Positions 9,822 to 18,693 are shown, numbered from the stretch's first letter. The stretch is DNA of 64,000 nucleotides from Pseudobacteroides sp. (GCF_036567765.1 NZ_DATCTU010000033.1:62001-126000); one strand, 5' to 3'. The notes: generated by a model not told the origin, from the letters alone. Translations and numbers: made by a program.

Positions 9822-10466
9822 ATGAAGAATATGGAGCAACTTAGTGTTAAGGAACTTTGGGACCTTGTAACAGCAGTATACGAAAAAGAAAAACCGGACT
9901 ATAAATCATATCTGAATCCGGCGGTTGAATTGAAAGAAGTCAGTACTATCGAAGAAAAGATGGGGATCCAGTTACCCGATGAATTAAAGTCACTTTACTT
10001 ATGTAACAACGGTGAAAAAGAAAACCTTGAAGGAAGCATTCTTGGCCTAAGATTTCTTTCTGTAGGTGAAATGTTTCTTAGTTGGTGTGATTGGCTATAT
10101 GTATTAAAGGACAAGGAGCTTATGAAGGCCTGTGAAAAAGAAGCAGAATCTGTTCCGGAAAATGCTGTCAGGAAAGTTTATGTCAATAGAAAGTGGATAC
10201 CATTCGCACATGACCAGGAAGGAAACTATATAGGTATTGACCTAGATCCTGATGAAAATGGTACCGTTGGTCAGATTATAAATTATGGCAGCGATGAAAA
10301 CAGGAAATATGTGATAGCAAAAAGCCTTAGAGAGTTTCTGTTTATAATGGTGAAAGTCCTTGAAAGCAGCATGCCTTCAATAAAAACAAGGTACAAGAGA
10401 GTTGTTATAAAGGTGTGGGAAGATAACCCGATACAAATGATTATTGACAAAAGGAATAAAAATTAA
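9822..10466 (+). CDS. SMI1/KNR4 (SUKH) family protein
   Basis: 214 residues. The opening helix, the segment EKMGIQLPDELKSLYLCNNG and later WIPFAHDQEGNYIGIDLDP are the core of the SUKH superfamily, which includes yeast Smi1/Knr4 and many bacterial immunity proteins against nuclease toxins. Here it stands alone with no toxin gene next to it, so it could be an orphan immunity protein or a housekeeping member. ATG 9822 has a gaaagagg sequence 9 nt upstream; a second in-frame ATG lies at 9831. Confidence 0.75.
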   Translation: MKNMEQLSVKELWDLVTAVYEKEKPDYKSYLNPAVELKEVSTIEEKMGIQLPDELKSLYLCNNGEKENLEGSILGLRFLSVGEMFLSWCDWLYVLKDKELMKACEKEAESVPENAVRKVYVNRKWIPFAHDQEGNYIGIDLDPDENGTVGQIINYGSDENRKYVIAKSLREFLFIMVKVLESSMPSIKTRYKRVVIKVWEDNPIQMIIDKRNKN

Positions 10467-10481
10467 AAAATAAATATATAA

Positions 10482-10530
10482 CATCCGCTGTAATTCTCTT
10501 ATATAAAGTTGTATGAGATGACAGCGGATG
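10482..10530 (-). terminator. Terminator-like hairpin between convergent units
   Basis: CATCCGCTGT (10482-10491) pairs with ACAGCGGATG (10521-10530), a perfect 10-bp outer stem. Read on the minus strand it is followed by a T-rich run (about 10445-10480), so it should end the ABC transporter operon. Confidence 0.6.
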
Positions 10531-10550
10531 CTGCATTTATATCAGGAAAA

Positions 10551-10760
10551 TCAAGGTGTTTTATTGTCTATATCAAATAATGATCTGTATTTATCGAACT
10601 GTATCATGGGAAGCCAGGGCCAGCTTGAATTAACTACTTTATTACTGATCTCCTCGGTATGAAGCCTTTCTCTGGCATCTTCGATGCTGCTTATTGGATA
10701 AAGTGTTGACAAAAGAGATAATACTGCAAAAAACAATAAAACGATAAAAGCTTTTTTCAT
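10551..10760 (-). CDS. Small single-pass membrane protein of the ABC operon
   Basis: 69 residues beginning MKKAFIVLLFFAVLSLLS, an N-terminal membrane segment or uncleaved signal, followed by a polar tail with SSWPWLPMIQF. I do not recognise it. The start at 10760 follows ggaggtgagtcaat and overlaps the permease stop by one base (TAATG), so it is translated with the permease and is probably an accessory part of the transporter. A longer frame upstream is open but would lie inside the permease gene without a ribosome site. Confidence 0.6.
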   Translation of the reverse strand: MKKAFIVLLFFAVLSLLSTLYPISSIEDARERLHTEEISNKVVNSSWPWLPMIQFDKYRSLFDIDNKTP

Positions 10761-11494
10761 TATTGACTCACCTCCATGCTTTTTAATGGCAGGTAACTTA
10801 AAATCTGCAATATAAGGGCACATCCAATAAGCTTTACAGCCAGCAGCGGAGCCGACTGTTCACCTGCAAAAAACATTATTATGCCAAATAACAGGTTTCT
10901 GCCAAAGGGAAAAATTAATAATATTGCTATAGCTGTGGAAAGGGTTATTATGCTCTTAAGACCATATCTGAAAATAACTATGAATAATAAGTAGGTAAAA
11001 ACTGTGAGTGCTACTATATATAAAACCGACATAATAAAGCCTATACTGAAGGAATCGAAGGTAATTTGATTTATATAAACAAAATCCTTGTAAATAGACT
11101 TAAGTATTAAGGAGGATAGAATTTCTAATAAATAGGCATTACATGTAATTAATAAAAGGATAAACGTATTTATACAAAAAACTATAAAGTTACCCAATGT
11201 ATATATTTTTCTGTTGATTGGAAATAAAAACTTTGTTTTAAGAATTTTCTTTTGGGAAATTAATATTGAAGATATAAGCATGACAATATAAGCAACACCA
11301 GAGCCTACAACCAGGGGTCCCCCATTATTGGAGCTATCTTGCCCTGTTGATAGCATAATTACCTGAAGAACTATAGCTATAAAAAGGTTTGCGAAAATTA
11401 TACAAGCACCTGTTATATAAGTTCTCTTGGAAACAAGAAGCTCACTTAAAATATAACCCTTCAATGATCTCATCTCGTTGTTAGTTAAAAGCAT
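10760..11494 (-). CDS. ABC transporter permease
   Basis: 244 residues with about six hydrophobic membrane segments and no other domain, the size and pattern of ABC-2-type permeases paired with YtrA-type regulators. I start it at ATG 11494, inside the end of the ATPase gene and behind gaaagggtgg, because the upstream extension (MYIYGQQATERVV) lacks a ribosome site and is charged. Substrate unknown. Operon order is GntR regulator, ATPase, permease, small membrane protein. Confidence 0.75.
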   Translation of the reverse strand: MLLTNNEMRSLKGYILSELLVSKRTYITGACIIFANLFIAIVLQVIMLSTGQDSSNNGGPLVVGSGVAYIVMLISSILISQKKILKTKFLFPINRKIYTLGNFIVFCINTFILLLITCNAYLLEILSSLILKSIYKDFVYINQITFDSFSIGFIMSVLYIVALTVFTYLLFIVIFRYGLKSIITLSTAIAILLIFPFGRNLLFGIIMFFAGEQSAPLLAVKLIGCALILQILSYLPLKSMEVSQ

Positions 11495-12374
11495 CAAAAC
11501 CACCCTTTCCGTTGCTTGTTGTCCATATATATACATCCTCTATGGAAGCTTTGCTTACATCCACATTGTTTTCTTTGAGGTAACTGAAATCTTCTTTAGA
11601 CAAGTTGTTTTCAATGCCTGCAATGAAGCCTGCACCAAAAGTTTCTGTTTTCAGAATATTCTTGCCTTTTATAAATGGCTCAACTATTTCTTTTTTTCCA
11701 TTCAGGATAATACCATAACTTTGCAATTCTTCAATACTTTTATGAAAAACAAGCCTGCCGCCGTGGATTAACACCATTTCTTCCAGCATGTTTTCCAGCT
11801 CGCTCATCAGGTGGCTTGAGATAATAAGGGTTCTTGGATTCTCCACATAATCCTTTATCAAAATATTGTAGAATTCTTTTCTTACAGTAACATCAAGACC
11901 AAGGGTTGGTTCATCCATAAGTGTAAGGGGTGCTCTGCAAGCTAGGCTCATTATAATATTAAACTGAGTTTTCATACCTCTTGATAGCTTTTTATATTTT
12001 TTCCTGCCATCAAGGTTAAAATATCGTATAAGCTTATCTGCATATGCACCATCCCAATTTTGATAAAAAAGCTTTCCGAGGCTTAATATATCATTGAGGG
12101 TAAGGGATTCATCATATTGAATTTCCTCATCTATAAATGTCAGCTTTGACAATACATCAATATTATCAAAAGGCTTGCTGCCAAATATGCTTATGGAGCC
12201 GGAGGTTGGTCTTAAATATCCTGCACATGTTTTCAGGAAGGTAGTTTTGCCTGCCCCGTTTCTTCCAATAAGACCTATTATTTTATTTTCACCAAGGTAA
12301 AGATCAATTGAGTCAAGGGCTTTCTTATCCTTATATGTCTTTGTTAATTGGTTACAGATTATAACGTCACTCAT
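11481..12374 (-). CDS. ABC transporter ATP-binding protein
   Basis: 297 residues with Walker A GRNGAGKTT (about 36-44), a signature LSRGM in place of LSGGQ, Walker B LTLMDEPTLGLD, and an H-loop in ISSHLMSE. The C-terminal roughly 80 residues form an extra domain, as in bacitracin or acetoin efflux-type ATPases. The start is ATG 12374, one base after the regulator's stop. That stop lies within the strong ribosome site gaaggagggg, so the two genes are coupled. The alternative start 18 bases upstream lies inside the regulator gene and is rejected. Confidence 0.88.
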   Translation of the reverse strand: MSDVIICNQLTKTYKDKKALDSIDLYLGENKIIGLIGRNGAGKTTFLKTCAGYLRPTSGSISIFGSKPFDNIDVLSKLTFIDEEIQYDESLTLNDILSLGKLFYQNWDGAYADKLIRYFNLDGRKKYKKLSRGMKTQFNIIMSLACRAPLTLMDEPTLGLDVTVRKEFYNILIKDYVENPRTLIISSHLMSELENMLEEMVLIHGGRLVFHKSIEELQSYGIILNGKKEIVEPFIKGKNILKTETFGAGFIAGIENNLSKEDFSYLKENNVDVSKASIEDVYIWTTSNGKGGFDAFN

Positions 12375-12375
12375 G

Positions 12376-12747
12376 TTACTCCCCTCCTTCAAATCTGTCT
12401 ATCATGCTTTTTAATTCTTCCCGTGAGATTCCCAACTTTTGTGCCTCGTGAATAATTTCCTTGAGAAGACTGGATAAAAAGTTTTGTTTTCTTTTATTTT
12501 GAATTATATTCATTGCATTTTCCGAGACATGCATACCTAAACCCCTTTTCTTATATAAAATTCCCTCAGAGACCAGGAGATTAATTCCCTTTGCGGCAGT
12601 GGCAGGATTAATGTTGAACTGCCTAGCTATCTGATATTGGGAATAGGCCTGGTCATCGACAGTCAGTAAACCGTTTAATATATCATCCTCAATACCTTCG
12701 GCAATCTGAAGATATATAGGCTTAATACTGCCTTGATCAATTTTCAT
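12376..12747 (-). CDS. GntR-family (YtrA-type) repressor
   Basis: 123 residues. The N-terminal winged helix-turn-helix starts PIYLQIAEGIEDDILNGLL and continues SQYQIARQFNINPATAAKGINLL, the classic GntR fold. The C-terminal tail is only about 45 residues, which marks the short YtrA subfamily that controls neighbouring ABC exporters. It is first in the operon, behind aggtggtga, and is likely to repress its own operon until an inducer, probably an envelope-active compound, appears. The upstream region contains a direct repeat ATGTAATGTA near 12775-12785 that could be part of the operator. Confidence 0.85.
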   Translation of the reverse strand: MKIDQGSIKPIYLQIAEGIEDDILNGLLTVDDQAYSQYQIARQFNINPATAAKGINLLVSEGILYKKRGLGMHVSENAMNIIQNKRKQNFLSSLLKEIIHEAQKLGISREELKSMIDRFEGGE

Positions 12748-12895
12748 TACATCACCACCTATGCTGCATTAGTTATGTAATGTAGTATATCACCCGTGAG
12801 GTCGATAGTCAATATGCTATATAAATTTTGTGGTAATAATATAAATATAAATTATAAATAGTGATAAAATTATAAGTATAAAGGGAGGTTTCGCT

Positions 12896-13099
12896 ATGAT
12901 TATGAATTTATTCTTCGGTATACTTATGGCTGCCGCATTTTTGCTCGTAACATTCTTCGGACTTGGACCGGTTTTGTTAGCAGACGGACCAGACAGTGAG
13001 AGAGTGGCAACTTTGGCAGTTGTTATTCTTATTTATGCTGTACTTGTAACAATCTCAGTGGTATTTATAAGAAAGAGAAGGGTAAAGAGTGGGAATTAA
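12896..13099 (+). CDS. Small two-pass membrane protein
   Basis: 67 residues with two hydrophobic segments (about 3-30 and 38-58) and a basic C terminus RKRRVKSGN, so the C terminus is likely cytoplasmic. ATG 12896 is preceded by gggagg with 6-nt spacing. Family not recognised. It is divergent from the GntR operon and followed by an inverted repeat. Confidence 0.6.
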   Translation: MIMNLFFGILMAAAFLLVTFFGLGPVLLADGPDSERVATLAVVILIYAVLVTISVVFIRKRRVKSGN

Positions 13100-13129
13100 A
13101 GTTCGAATTATTCTTAGGTCGGTTTAAAG

Positions 13130-13163
13130 TACCCGGAGACCGCTGCCGAGGAAACTCCGGGTA
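13130..13163 (+). terminator. GC-rich hairpin downstream of the small membrane gene
   Basis: TACCCGGAG (13130-13138) and CTCCGGGTA (13155-13163) form a 9-bp stem with a 16-nt loop. There is no T run after it, so it may be a processing or mRNA-stability hairpin and not a true terminator. Most of the rest of 13164-13343 is featureless AT-rich DNA. Confidence 0.4.
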
Positions 13164-13343
13164 TATTACCGAAAATACGAAAATGTCGCTAATAAAAATA
13201 CAAGGAGATATTTAAAGTATTTCTAATTATAATACAATATATACCAATGTGATACTGAAATTTTTGTTATAATACTGGATAAAATTGTTATGCTTCTTAA
13301 ATGAATATGAAATAGCACAAAATTGTCATATTACTAAAAGGGG

Positions 13344-13403
13344 TTGACAAAGTACTATAAAAAGGGTATTCTGTAATTAGAATATTTCGATATGCGAAGT
13401 ATT
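13344..13403 (+). promoter_or_regulatory. marR promoter and operator
   Basis: TTGACA (13344-13349), 17 bp, TATTCT (13367-13372) form a near-consensus sigma-A promoter. Immediately downstream, over the expected start site, lies a 23-bp dyad at 13381-13403 with half sites AATATTTCG and CGAAGTATT. The same dyad recurs before the ArsA gene at 13965-13987, which marks it as the MarR protein's operator. Confidence 0.8.
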
Positions 13404-13423
13404 CTGCAAAAGGAGATTGGTTC

Positions 13424-13909
13424 ATGCAAATAAACTCTACTATATTTGATTTGATTTTTAATAATATAAATAAGATTTTTTATCCTAGGGATATTATTAA
13501 TATAGATTTGGAGCTATCCAAGTCTGAAATAGTTCTCCTTTTACAGCTTGAAAAACAGGGCGAGCTCATGATGTCAAAGGTATCGGACAGCCTTAATGTT
13601 CCAATGAGTACAGCAACAGGTATAGTTGAAAGGCTGGTTAAAAGCAGCTATGTATTAAGGGATAAAAGTGAAAATGACAGGAGAATTGTCGTAATAAAGC
13701 TGACAGACAAAGGAAAAAGTCTGGTCTCAAAGATACATACCCTTGCATTAGGATATATAGATGACATTTGCAGTGAGCTTGAACCTGAAGAAATTGATAT
13801 GCTTATAAAAATATTTTATAAGGTAATACATGTAGTAGAGAGGAAAAAAGCCTCAGACCGCAAGCCTAAGGATAATGGAAATGAGATAAGAAAAATTCAA
13901 ATAGATTGA
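13424..13909 (+). CDS. MarR-family transcriptional regulator
   Basis: 161 residues with the MarR winged helix: SEIVLLLQLEKQGELMMSKVSDSLNVPMSTATGIVERL, then the wing ENDRRIVVIKLTDKGK with the conserved DRR. A basic tail of about 25 residues is longer than in most relatives. The start at 13424 follows aaaaggagattgg. The dyad over its own promoter, repeated before the downstream ArsA gene, indicates autoregulation and control of the ArsA operon. The ligand is unknown. Confidence 0.88.
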   Translation: MQINSTIFDLIFNNINKIFYPRDIINIDLELSKSEIVLLLQLEKQGELMMSKVSDSLNVPMSTATGIVERLVKSSYVLRDKSENDRRIVVIKLTDKGKSLVSKIHTLALGYIDDICSELEPEEIDMLIKIFYKVIHVVERKKASDRKPKDNGNEIRKIQID

Positions 13910-13933
13910 CGATAAAATTTAAGCTAATAATCA

Positions 13934-13952
13934 GGCCCTTTTTAAAAGGGCC
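13934..13952. other. Stem-loop GGCCCTTTT/AAAAGGGCC
   Basis: A 19-nt near-perfect palindrome just after marR. No T run follows on the plus strand, so it may weaken rather than stop read-through into the ArsA gene. Confidence 0.45.
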
Positions 13953-13964
13953 AAAATTAAAAAA

Positions 13965-14027
13965 AATACTTCGATAGGCGAAATATTGGATTAGCGAAAT
14001 AGCGAGTATTAAAGTTTTTATTATAAT
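13965..14027 (+). promoter_or_regulatory. Second MarR operator and -10 box before the ArsA gene
   Basis: The 23-bp site at 13965-13987 has half sites AATACTTCG and CGAAATATT and differs from the marR site at only three positions by my count. A partial third copy (GCGAAATAGCGAGTATT) follows at about 13993-14010. TATAAT lies at 14022-14027 with no good -35, so the promoter may need the regulator or be weak. Confidence 0.7.
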
Positions 14028-14062
14028 GTTACTTTAACTACCAACAAAAGGAGTGAACCGTT

Positions 14063-15238
14063 ATGAGAATTATTGTTTACACAGGCAAAGGCGGAGTGGG
14101 AAAAACAAGTATAGCCGCAGCTACAGCTTTGAGATCGGCAAGAAAAGGGCTTAAGACGCTAATAATAAGCACAGATGCAGCACACAGTCTTGGGGATTCC
14201 CTAGATATTGAGCTGGGATCGGAACCCGTTAAAATTGAAGAGAACCTCTGGGCTCAAGAGATTGATACTGTTCATGAAATTGAAAAGGGATGGGGGAAGG
14301 TTCAGGAATACCTGACCATGCTTTTCACATCCAAATCGGTGAAAGATATTTCAACAGAAGAACTAACAGTATTTCCTGGGATGGACGAACTGCTGAGCCT
14401 CATAAGAATTCTGGAACATTACAAGAAAGGTTTTTTTGACCTCATTGTAATAGACTGTGCTCCTACTGGTGAAACCCTGGCACTTTTAAGCTATCCTGAT
14501 CTTTTCAGGTGGTGGATGGATAAACTTTTTCCGATTAAAAGAAAGGCAATTAACCTCACCAGGCCTGTAATAGAGCCCTTATTAGGGATACCCATGCCTT
14601 CGGATGGAGTTATGGGTGAAATTGAAAACATATTCAATCAATTGGATGAAATGAAAAAAATATTTACAGACCGGAAGTCCACCAGCATCAGAATAGTTGT
14701 GAATCCTGAAAAAATGGTTATCAAAGAGGCAAAGAGAAGCTTTACCTATCTCAATATATATAACTTCAATGTTGATGCAATTGTTGTAAACAGGGTTATA
14801 CCCAGTGACATAACGGACAGCTATTTTACGCTTTGGAAGGAAATTCAAAGCAGCTATATTGAAGAAGCTCGGCAATGCTTCTCGCCTATTCCAATAATGT
14901 ATGCACCGCTTTTTGAAAAGGAAATAGTGGGGGTGGATATGTTGGAAAGGCTTGGAGAAAAGGTTTTTGCAGACCTTAGTCCTGAAGGGATATTATACAA
15001 CATAAAAACTCAGACAATTGAGAAAAGCGGAAAAAACTATTTATTAAAAATAAATATGCCCTTTTGTGAAAAGAGTGATCTAAGCCTGGCTCAAAAGGCG
15101 GATGAACTCATAATAAGGGCGGGCAGAATTAAGAGAAATATTACTCTTCCCAAAACATTGCAGTACCTTTCAATCACATCGGCAAAGTTTGAGCAGGACA
15201 CTTTAAATATTGTGTTTGGTGGTGAAAAGAATGGATAA
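14063..15238 (+). CDS. ArsA/Get3-family ATPase
   Basis: 391 residues. The N-terminal deviant P-loop GKGGVGKTS (8-16) and the DCAPTGETL switch (about 131) define the ArsA/GET3 branch of SIMIBI NTPases. The C-terminal about 75 residues (INMPFCEKSDLSLAQKADELII) match the small HSP20-like domain found on many bacterial ArsA homologues. There is no arsB or arsC nearby, and the regulator is MarR and not ArsR, so arsenite export is unlikely. A chaperone or targeting role is inference. It is followed by an overlapping small gene. The start follows aaaggagtgaaccgtt. Confidence 0.85.
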   Translation: MRIIVYTGKGGVGKTSIAAATALRSARKGLKTLIISTDAAHSLGDSLDIELGSEPVKIEENLWAQEIDTVHEIEKGWGKVQEYLTMLFTSKSVKDISTEELTVFPGMDELLSLIRILEHYKKGFFDLIVIDCAPTGETLALLSYPDLFRWWMDKLFPIKRKAINLTRPVIEPLLGIPMPSDGVMGEIENIFNQLDEMKKIFTDRKSTSIRIVVNPEKMVIKEAKRSFTYLNIYNFNVDAIVVNRVIPSDITDSYFTLWKEIQSSYIEEARQCFSPIPIMYAPLFEKEIVGVDMLERLGEKVFADLSPEGILYNIKTQTIEKSGKNYLLKINMPFCEKSDLSLAQKADELIIRAGRIKRNITLPKTLQYLSITSAKFEQDTLNIVFGGEKNG

Positions 15239-15449
15239 TAAGAGATTAATCAAGGAGATTGTGAAGCTTGAAATATTGAAAACAAAGCTTATACTGGATA
15301 TTCTGCCGGGACAGCTGGGAAGCCATGCTAAGATGGGATTCGATTCATTCTTAGAGGCGTTGAGTGATGTGACGAAAGATTATGTTGATAAGCATCCGAA
15401 GGAAGGTAAGCCTAAAGAAGACCAACTTAACAGGGTAAATATTGAGTGA
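15231..15449 (+). CDS. Small protein coupled to the ArsA-type ATPase
   Basis: 72 residues, MDNKRLIKEIVKLEILKTKL at the N terminus, mostly helical, with a conserved-looking ILPGQLGSHAKMGFDSFLEAL and an acidic/basic tail. The ATG at 15231 overlaps the ArsA stop (ATGGATAA), so the two proteins are probably made together and may interact. I do not recognise the family. Confidence 0.65.
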   Translation: MDNKRLIKEIVKLEILKTKLILDILPGQLGSHAKMGFDSFLEALSDVTKDYVDKHPKEGKPKEDQLNRVNIE

Positions 15450-15562
15450 GGTTTTGATATAATTGAATTACAATTCATCTCCGGTTTTACCCTATTTTAT
15501 CAAGAGGCATTATTCAATAGGATTTACCATTGATAAATTGAGGACTGTTTTCTGCCAAATAA

Positions 15563-15615
15563 AGAGTAAAAGCATTAAGTAAGACCTATAAGTTAATACT
15601 TAATGCTTTTACTTT
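15563..15615. terminator. Bidirectional terminator between convergent genes
   Basis: GTAAAAGCATTAAGTA (15566-15581) pairs perfectly with TACTTAATGCTTTTAC (15597-15612), a 16-bp stem with a 15-nt loop, extended by A/T pairs. It serves the ArsA operon from one side and the glycosyltransferase from the other. Confidence 0.75.
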
Positions 15616-15634
15616 ATCTAGGTTCACAAGAGGT

Positions 15635-16855
15635 TCAGTAAGCCCAAGGCTGATTATCGGGACTTGATATATTAAGTGTATTTTTACTCTGGGATATGGA
15701 GTTTTTTTGAAGTTCTGGTTTTACATGGCTGTGTTCTTCTTTAAATGCCAGGGACATTTCTGCAAGTAGACCTGCAATTTTTTCTGTTGCATCAGGTTTT
15801 GCAAGAAACTTGGCCATTTCTTTCATATGGCACATTCTTAAGGGATTGTCTATTAGCTGGTGTAGTATATTTTCAAGATCACCCTTTTTAATAGCTCTTG
15901 CAGCTGCTCCTATGTTAGAAAGAAATTGTGCGTTTCTTTCTTCCTGACCTGGGATAGGAGAGATAAGAAGCAGAGGTATGTTTTTGGTCAATGCCTCAGA
16001 AACCGTCATTCCTCCGGGCTTTGTTATCAATATATCCGACATTTCCATATAATCTGAAATCTTATCAGTATACCCTATAATATGGATGCACTTTTCGGAG
16101 TTTTTTGAATATCTTTCAAGCTGACTGCGAAGCTTATTATTTGTGCCTGTTATAACCACAATTTGGATATCTCTCTTTAATTTTAATAGAGACAGGAAAG
16201 TATTCTTTATATTACCAAATCCTAGACTGCCACCCATTATGAGTATTGTAGGCTTGTTTTTCATACCATATTTTGATAGAAGCTTGTGCTTGTCGTTATT
16301 TTGATAAAAGCTCGTCCCTACAGGGATTCCTAATGGATGAATTATATCGCTTGAAATACCTTTATTTATAAGCTCGGTTTTGATAAAGTCGTTAGCCACT
16401 ACATAGGCAGACACATACTCATGTACCCAATAGGAATGGGTTGTGTAGTCTGTTATAACAGATATTGTGGGGGTCTTAAGCCTGCTCTTTTTATGAAGCG
16501 TTGACAGTATCTGGAGTGGGATAAAATTGGTGCATGCAATAACCGATGGATTAAATTCATCTATTAGCTCCATCAGCTTTATAGCCAAAAACCTGTTTAG
16601 CATGCTTCCAAAATTGTATCTACTTCCTATCGGCTCGGATAATGAGTAATACTTGTCATAGATTCTTGGAGACATTTTAAGAATGCTCAAGTACCCACCA
16701 ACAATGATTCTATCCAATAAAGGGCTTATGTATTTATATGTATCGATAATCATTATATTGGAGTCAGGGTATTTTAATTTAATCTGCTCACTAATTGCTT
16801 CAGCTGCTTTAATATGTCCTGCTCCAGCAGAGACTGTAAGTATAAGTATTTTCAT
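15635..16855 (-). CDS. Diacylglycerol glycosyltransferase-like (MGDG synthase/UgtP family)
   Basis: 406 residues from the ATG at 16855. The N terminus, MKILILTVSAGAGHIKAAEA, with the GAGH motif, is the signature of the MGDG synthase/UgtP family, which transfers hexose to diacylglycerol on the cytoplasmic face of the membrane. The C-terminal GT-B half has ILIMGGSLGFGN and the nucleotide-sugar site ILITKPGGMTVSEALTKNIPLLL. The 30-residue upstream extension of the frame is AT-rich and rejected; aagggg lies 10 nt before 16855. Glycolipid synthesis for membrane or lipoteichoic acid anchors is the likely role. Confidence 0.82.
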   Translation of the reverse strand: MKILILTVSAGAGHIKAAEAISEQIKLKYPDSNIMIIDTYKYISPLLDRIIVGGYLSILKMSPRIYDKYYSLSEPIGSRYNFGSMLNRFLAIKLMELIDEFNPSVIACTNFIPLQILSTLHKKSRLKTPTISVITDYTTHSYWVHEYVSAYVVANDFIKTELINKGISSDIIHPLGIPVGTSFYQNNDKHKLLSKYGMKNKPTILIMGGSLGFGNIKNTFLSLLKLKRDIQIVVITGTNNKLRSQLERYSKNSEKCIHIIGYTDKISDYMEMSDILITKPGGMTVSEALTKNIPLLLISPIPGQEERNAQFLSNIGAAARAIKKGDLENILHQLIDNPLRMCHMKEMAKFLAKPDATEKIAGLLAEMSLAFKEEHSHVKPELQKNSISQSKNTLNISSPDNQPWAY

Positions 16856-17034
16856 TCGAATCAAACCCCTTATTAAATTGATTTTAATCGGTATTAACAT
16901 TTTTATTTTTCTCTGAAAATAAAAAAATATCATAAAATATTGCATTTTGTTTAAAAATACATATGAATATATTTTTAAATGTCTAGGAAATAAAAGTTTT
17001 ATATGCTAATTCAATTTGGACAGGAGGTATTATT

Positions 17035-18426
17035 TTGGGCATTAGAGATAAACTGTTAGATTTTAAGCGAAGGTTATCCGATAGAAAAATGTATAGTATT
17101 GTTATCGTTATTATTGGTGCATTAGGGGTTTGGGGAATGTATCAGTACAAGCACTCCGGCAATCTGAGGCAGGAACTGGATAACCAGTATAACAGGGCTT
17201 TTTTCGATATGGCAGGCTATGTAAGAAATGTTGAGGTGCTTTTGGTTAAATCACTTATAACCTCATCACCCCAAAAAACAGCATCAACATTGCAGGAGGC
17301 GTGGAGACAGGCCAATCTTGCACAGTACAATTTGGGGCAGTTGCCCATTTCATCGGGAATTTTGGCAAACACATCAAAGTTCCTTACCCAGGTAGGGGAT
17401 TTTTCATACTCTATGAACAACCAGAACCTGCAGGGAAAGCCTTTATCCGACAAACAATACAAAACTTTGGAGCAGCTCCATGATTATGCAGTGAAGCTGG
17501 GGTCAAGCCTGGGCAACCTGCAAGGAGAACTCTCTGCGGGGCGATTAAAATGGGGAGAGCTCTCTAAAAAAGGAGCCAGTGTATTTAAAAGAACCTCGAC
17601 TACACTGCCGTCTAAGGAGTTTGAAAATATTGATAAAACTTTTCAAGCGTACCCGACTCTTATTTATGACGGTCCTTTTTCCGACCATATAGCAAGTGCA
17701 CAACCAAGAGGCATTACAGGAAATATGCTTACAGTACAACAAGCAAAGCAAAAGGTTTCAGAGCTATTTAAATACAAAAACGTAAAGGCTATAACTCAAA
17801 CAGATAAGGTAAAGTCCGATACCATAAAAACCTATGGTTTTAGGGTTACATTCAACGGTGTTCCTGATGATCAGGCTGCTAATGTGGATGTTACTCAAAG
17901 GGGTGGGCATGTATACTGGATGCTTATGAACAGACCTACGGAAAAAGCCAAGCTCAATATAGACGAAGCAAAGGCAGCCGGGAAAAAATACCTTGAAAAG
18001 CTTGGTTATAGCAGCATGGAGGATACTTATTACATTAAGGAGGACAATACTGCAACCATAAACTATGCGTACAAACAGAATAATGTCATAGTCTATCCCG
18101 ACCTTATCAAAGTAAAGATAGCTCTTGATAATGGTGAAATTGTTGGTGTTGAAAGCAAGGGGTACCTTTTTTCTCATATGACAAGAAGCATACCACAGCC
18201 TAAGGTGACTGAGCAGCAGGCACGGAGTATGATAAATAAAAAGATGCAGGTTTTATCTTCTGGTTTGGCTATAATACCAACAGACTACAAAACAGAGCTG
18301 TTTACTTATGAGTTTAAGGGAAAACTAGGTAATAATAATTTTCTTGTATATATAAACGCGGAAACAGGAAGAGAAGAAAATATCCTAATGATTGTTGATA
18401 CTGACAGGGGTATTCTGACTTTCTGA
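17035..18426 (+). CDS. ypeB: Germination protein YpeB
   Basis: 463 residues with a TTG start (17035) 6 nt after caggagg. One N-terminal membrane anchor (about 20-40) is followed by the long helical YpeB region (NNQYNRAFFDMAGYVRNVE type) and C-terminal PepSY/YpeB repeats. YpeB normally protects and localises the cortex-lytic enzyme SleB in the spore inner membrane. The usual sleB gene is not adjacent: upstream is an oppositely oriented glycosyltransferase. It is therefore monocistronic here and ends at a clear terminator. Confidence 0.88.
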   Translation: MGIRDKLLDFKRRLSDRKMYSIVIVIIGALGVWGMYQYKHSGNLRQELDNQYNRAFFDMAGYVRNVEVLLVKSLITSSPQKTASTLQEAWRQANLAQYNLGQLPISSGILANTSKFLTQVGDFSYSMNNQNLQGKPLSDKQYKTLEQLHDYAVKLGSSLGNLQGELSAGRLKWGELSKKGASVFKRTSTTLPSKEFENIDKTFQAYPTLIYDGPFSDHIASAQPRGITGNMLTVQQAKQKVSELFKYKNVKAITQTDKVKSDTIKTYGFRVTFNGVPDDQAANVDVTQRGGHVYWMLMNRPTEKAKLNIDEAKAAGKKYLEKLGYSSMEDTYYIKEDNTATINYAYKQNNVIVYPDLIKVKIALDNGEIVGVESKGYLFSHMTRSIPQPKVTEQQARSMINKKMQVLSSGLAIIPTDYKTELFTYEFKGKLGNNNFLVYINAETGREENILMIVDTDRGILTF

Positions 18427-18491
18427 TTACTGGGTATATAGATTTATAAATATAACCTCTGTCAATAAGAATTAAATAAATTACAAAAAAC

Positions 18492-18517
18492 CGGGCTCAT
18501 TGCCCGTTTTTTATTTT
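18492..18517 (+). terminator. Terminator of ypeB
   Basis: CGGGC (18492-18496) and GCCCG (18502-18506) with a 5-nt loop, an A run before and TTTTTTATTTT after: a textbook intrinsic terminator. Confidence 0.85.
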
Positions 18518-18693
18518 CTCACGACAACAATCAATGATGGAAAATTTCAGACTATTTTATTATGTCTGGGGAGTTATGGTGTTACTATATGTTTATAATA
18601 CTCCGATATTAGGTATATGTCGGTTTTGTCCTTGCATAAATTTTGCCATAGTTGTATTATAATTAATAAAAATACTTTATGGAGGATTTCCTT

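Noticed and set aside
9822-10466. Immunity gene of a toxin pair
   Set aside because: The fold is SUKH, but neither neighbour is a toxin candidate, so only the family name is given.
14063-15238. Arsenite efflux ATPase
   Set aside because: No arsB, arsD or ArsR-type regulator nearby; the controlling gene is MarR and a C-terminal HSP20-like domain is present.
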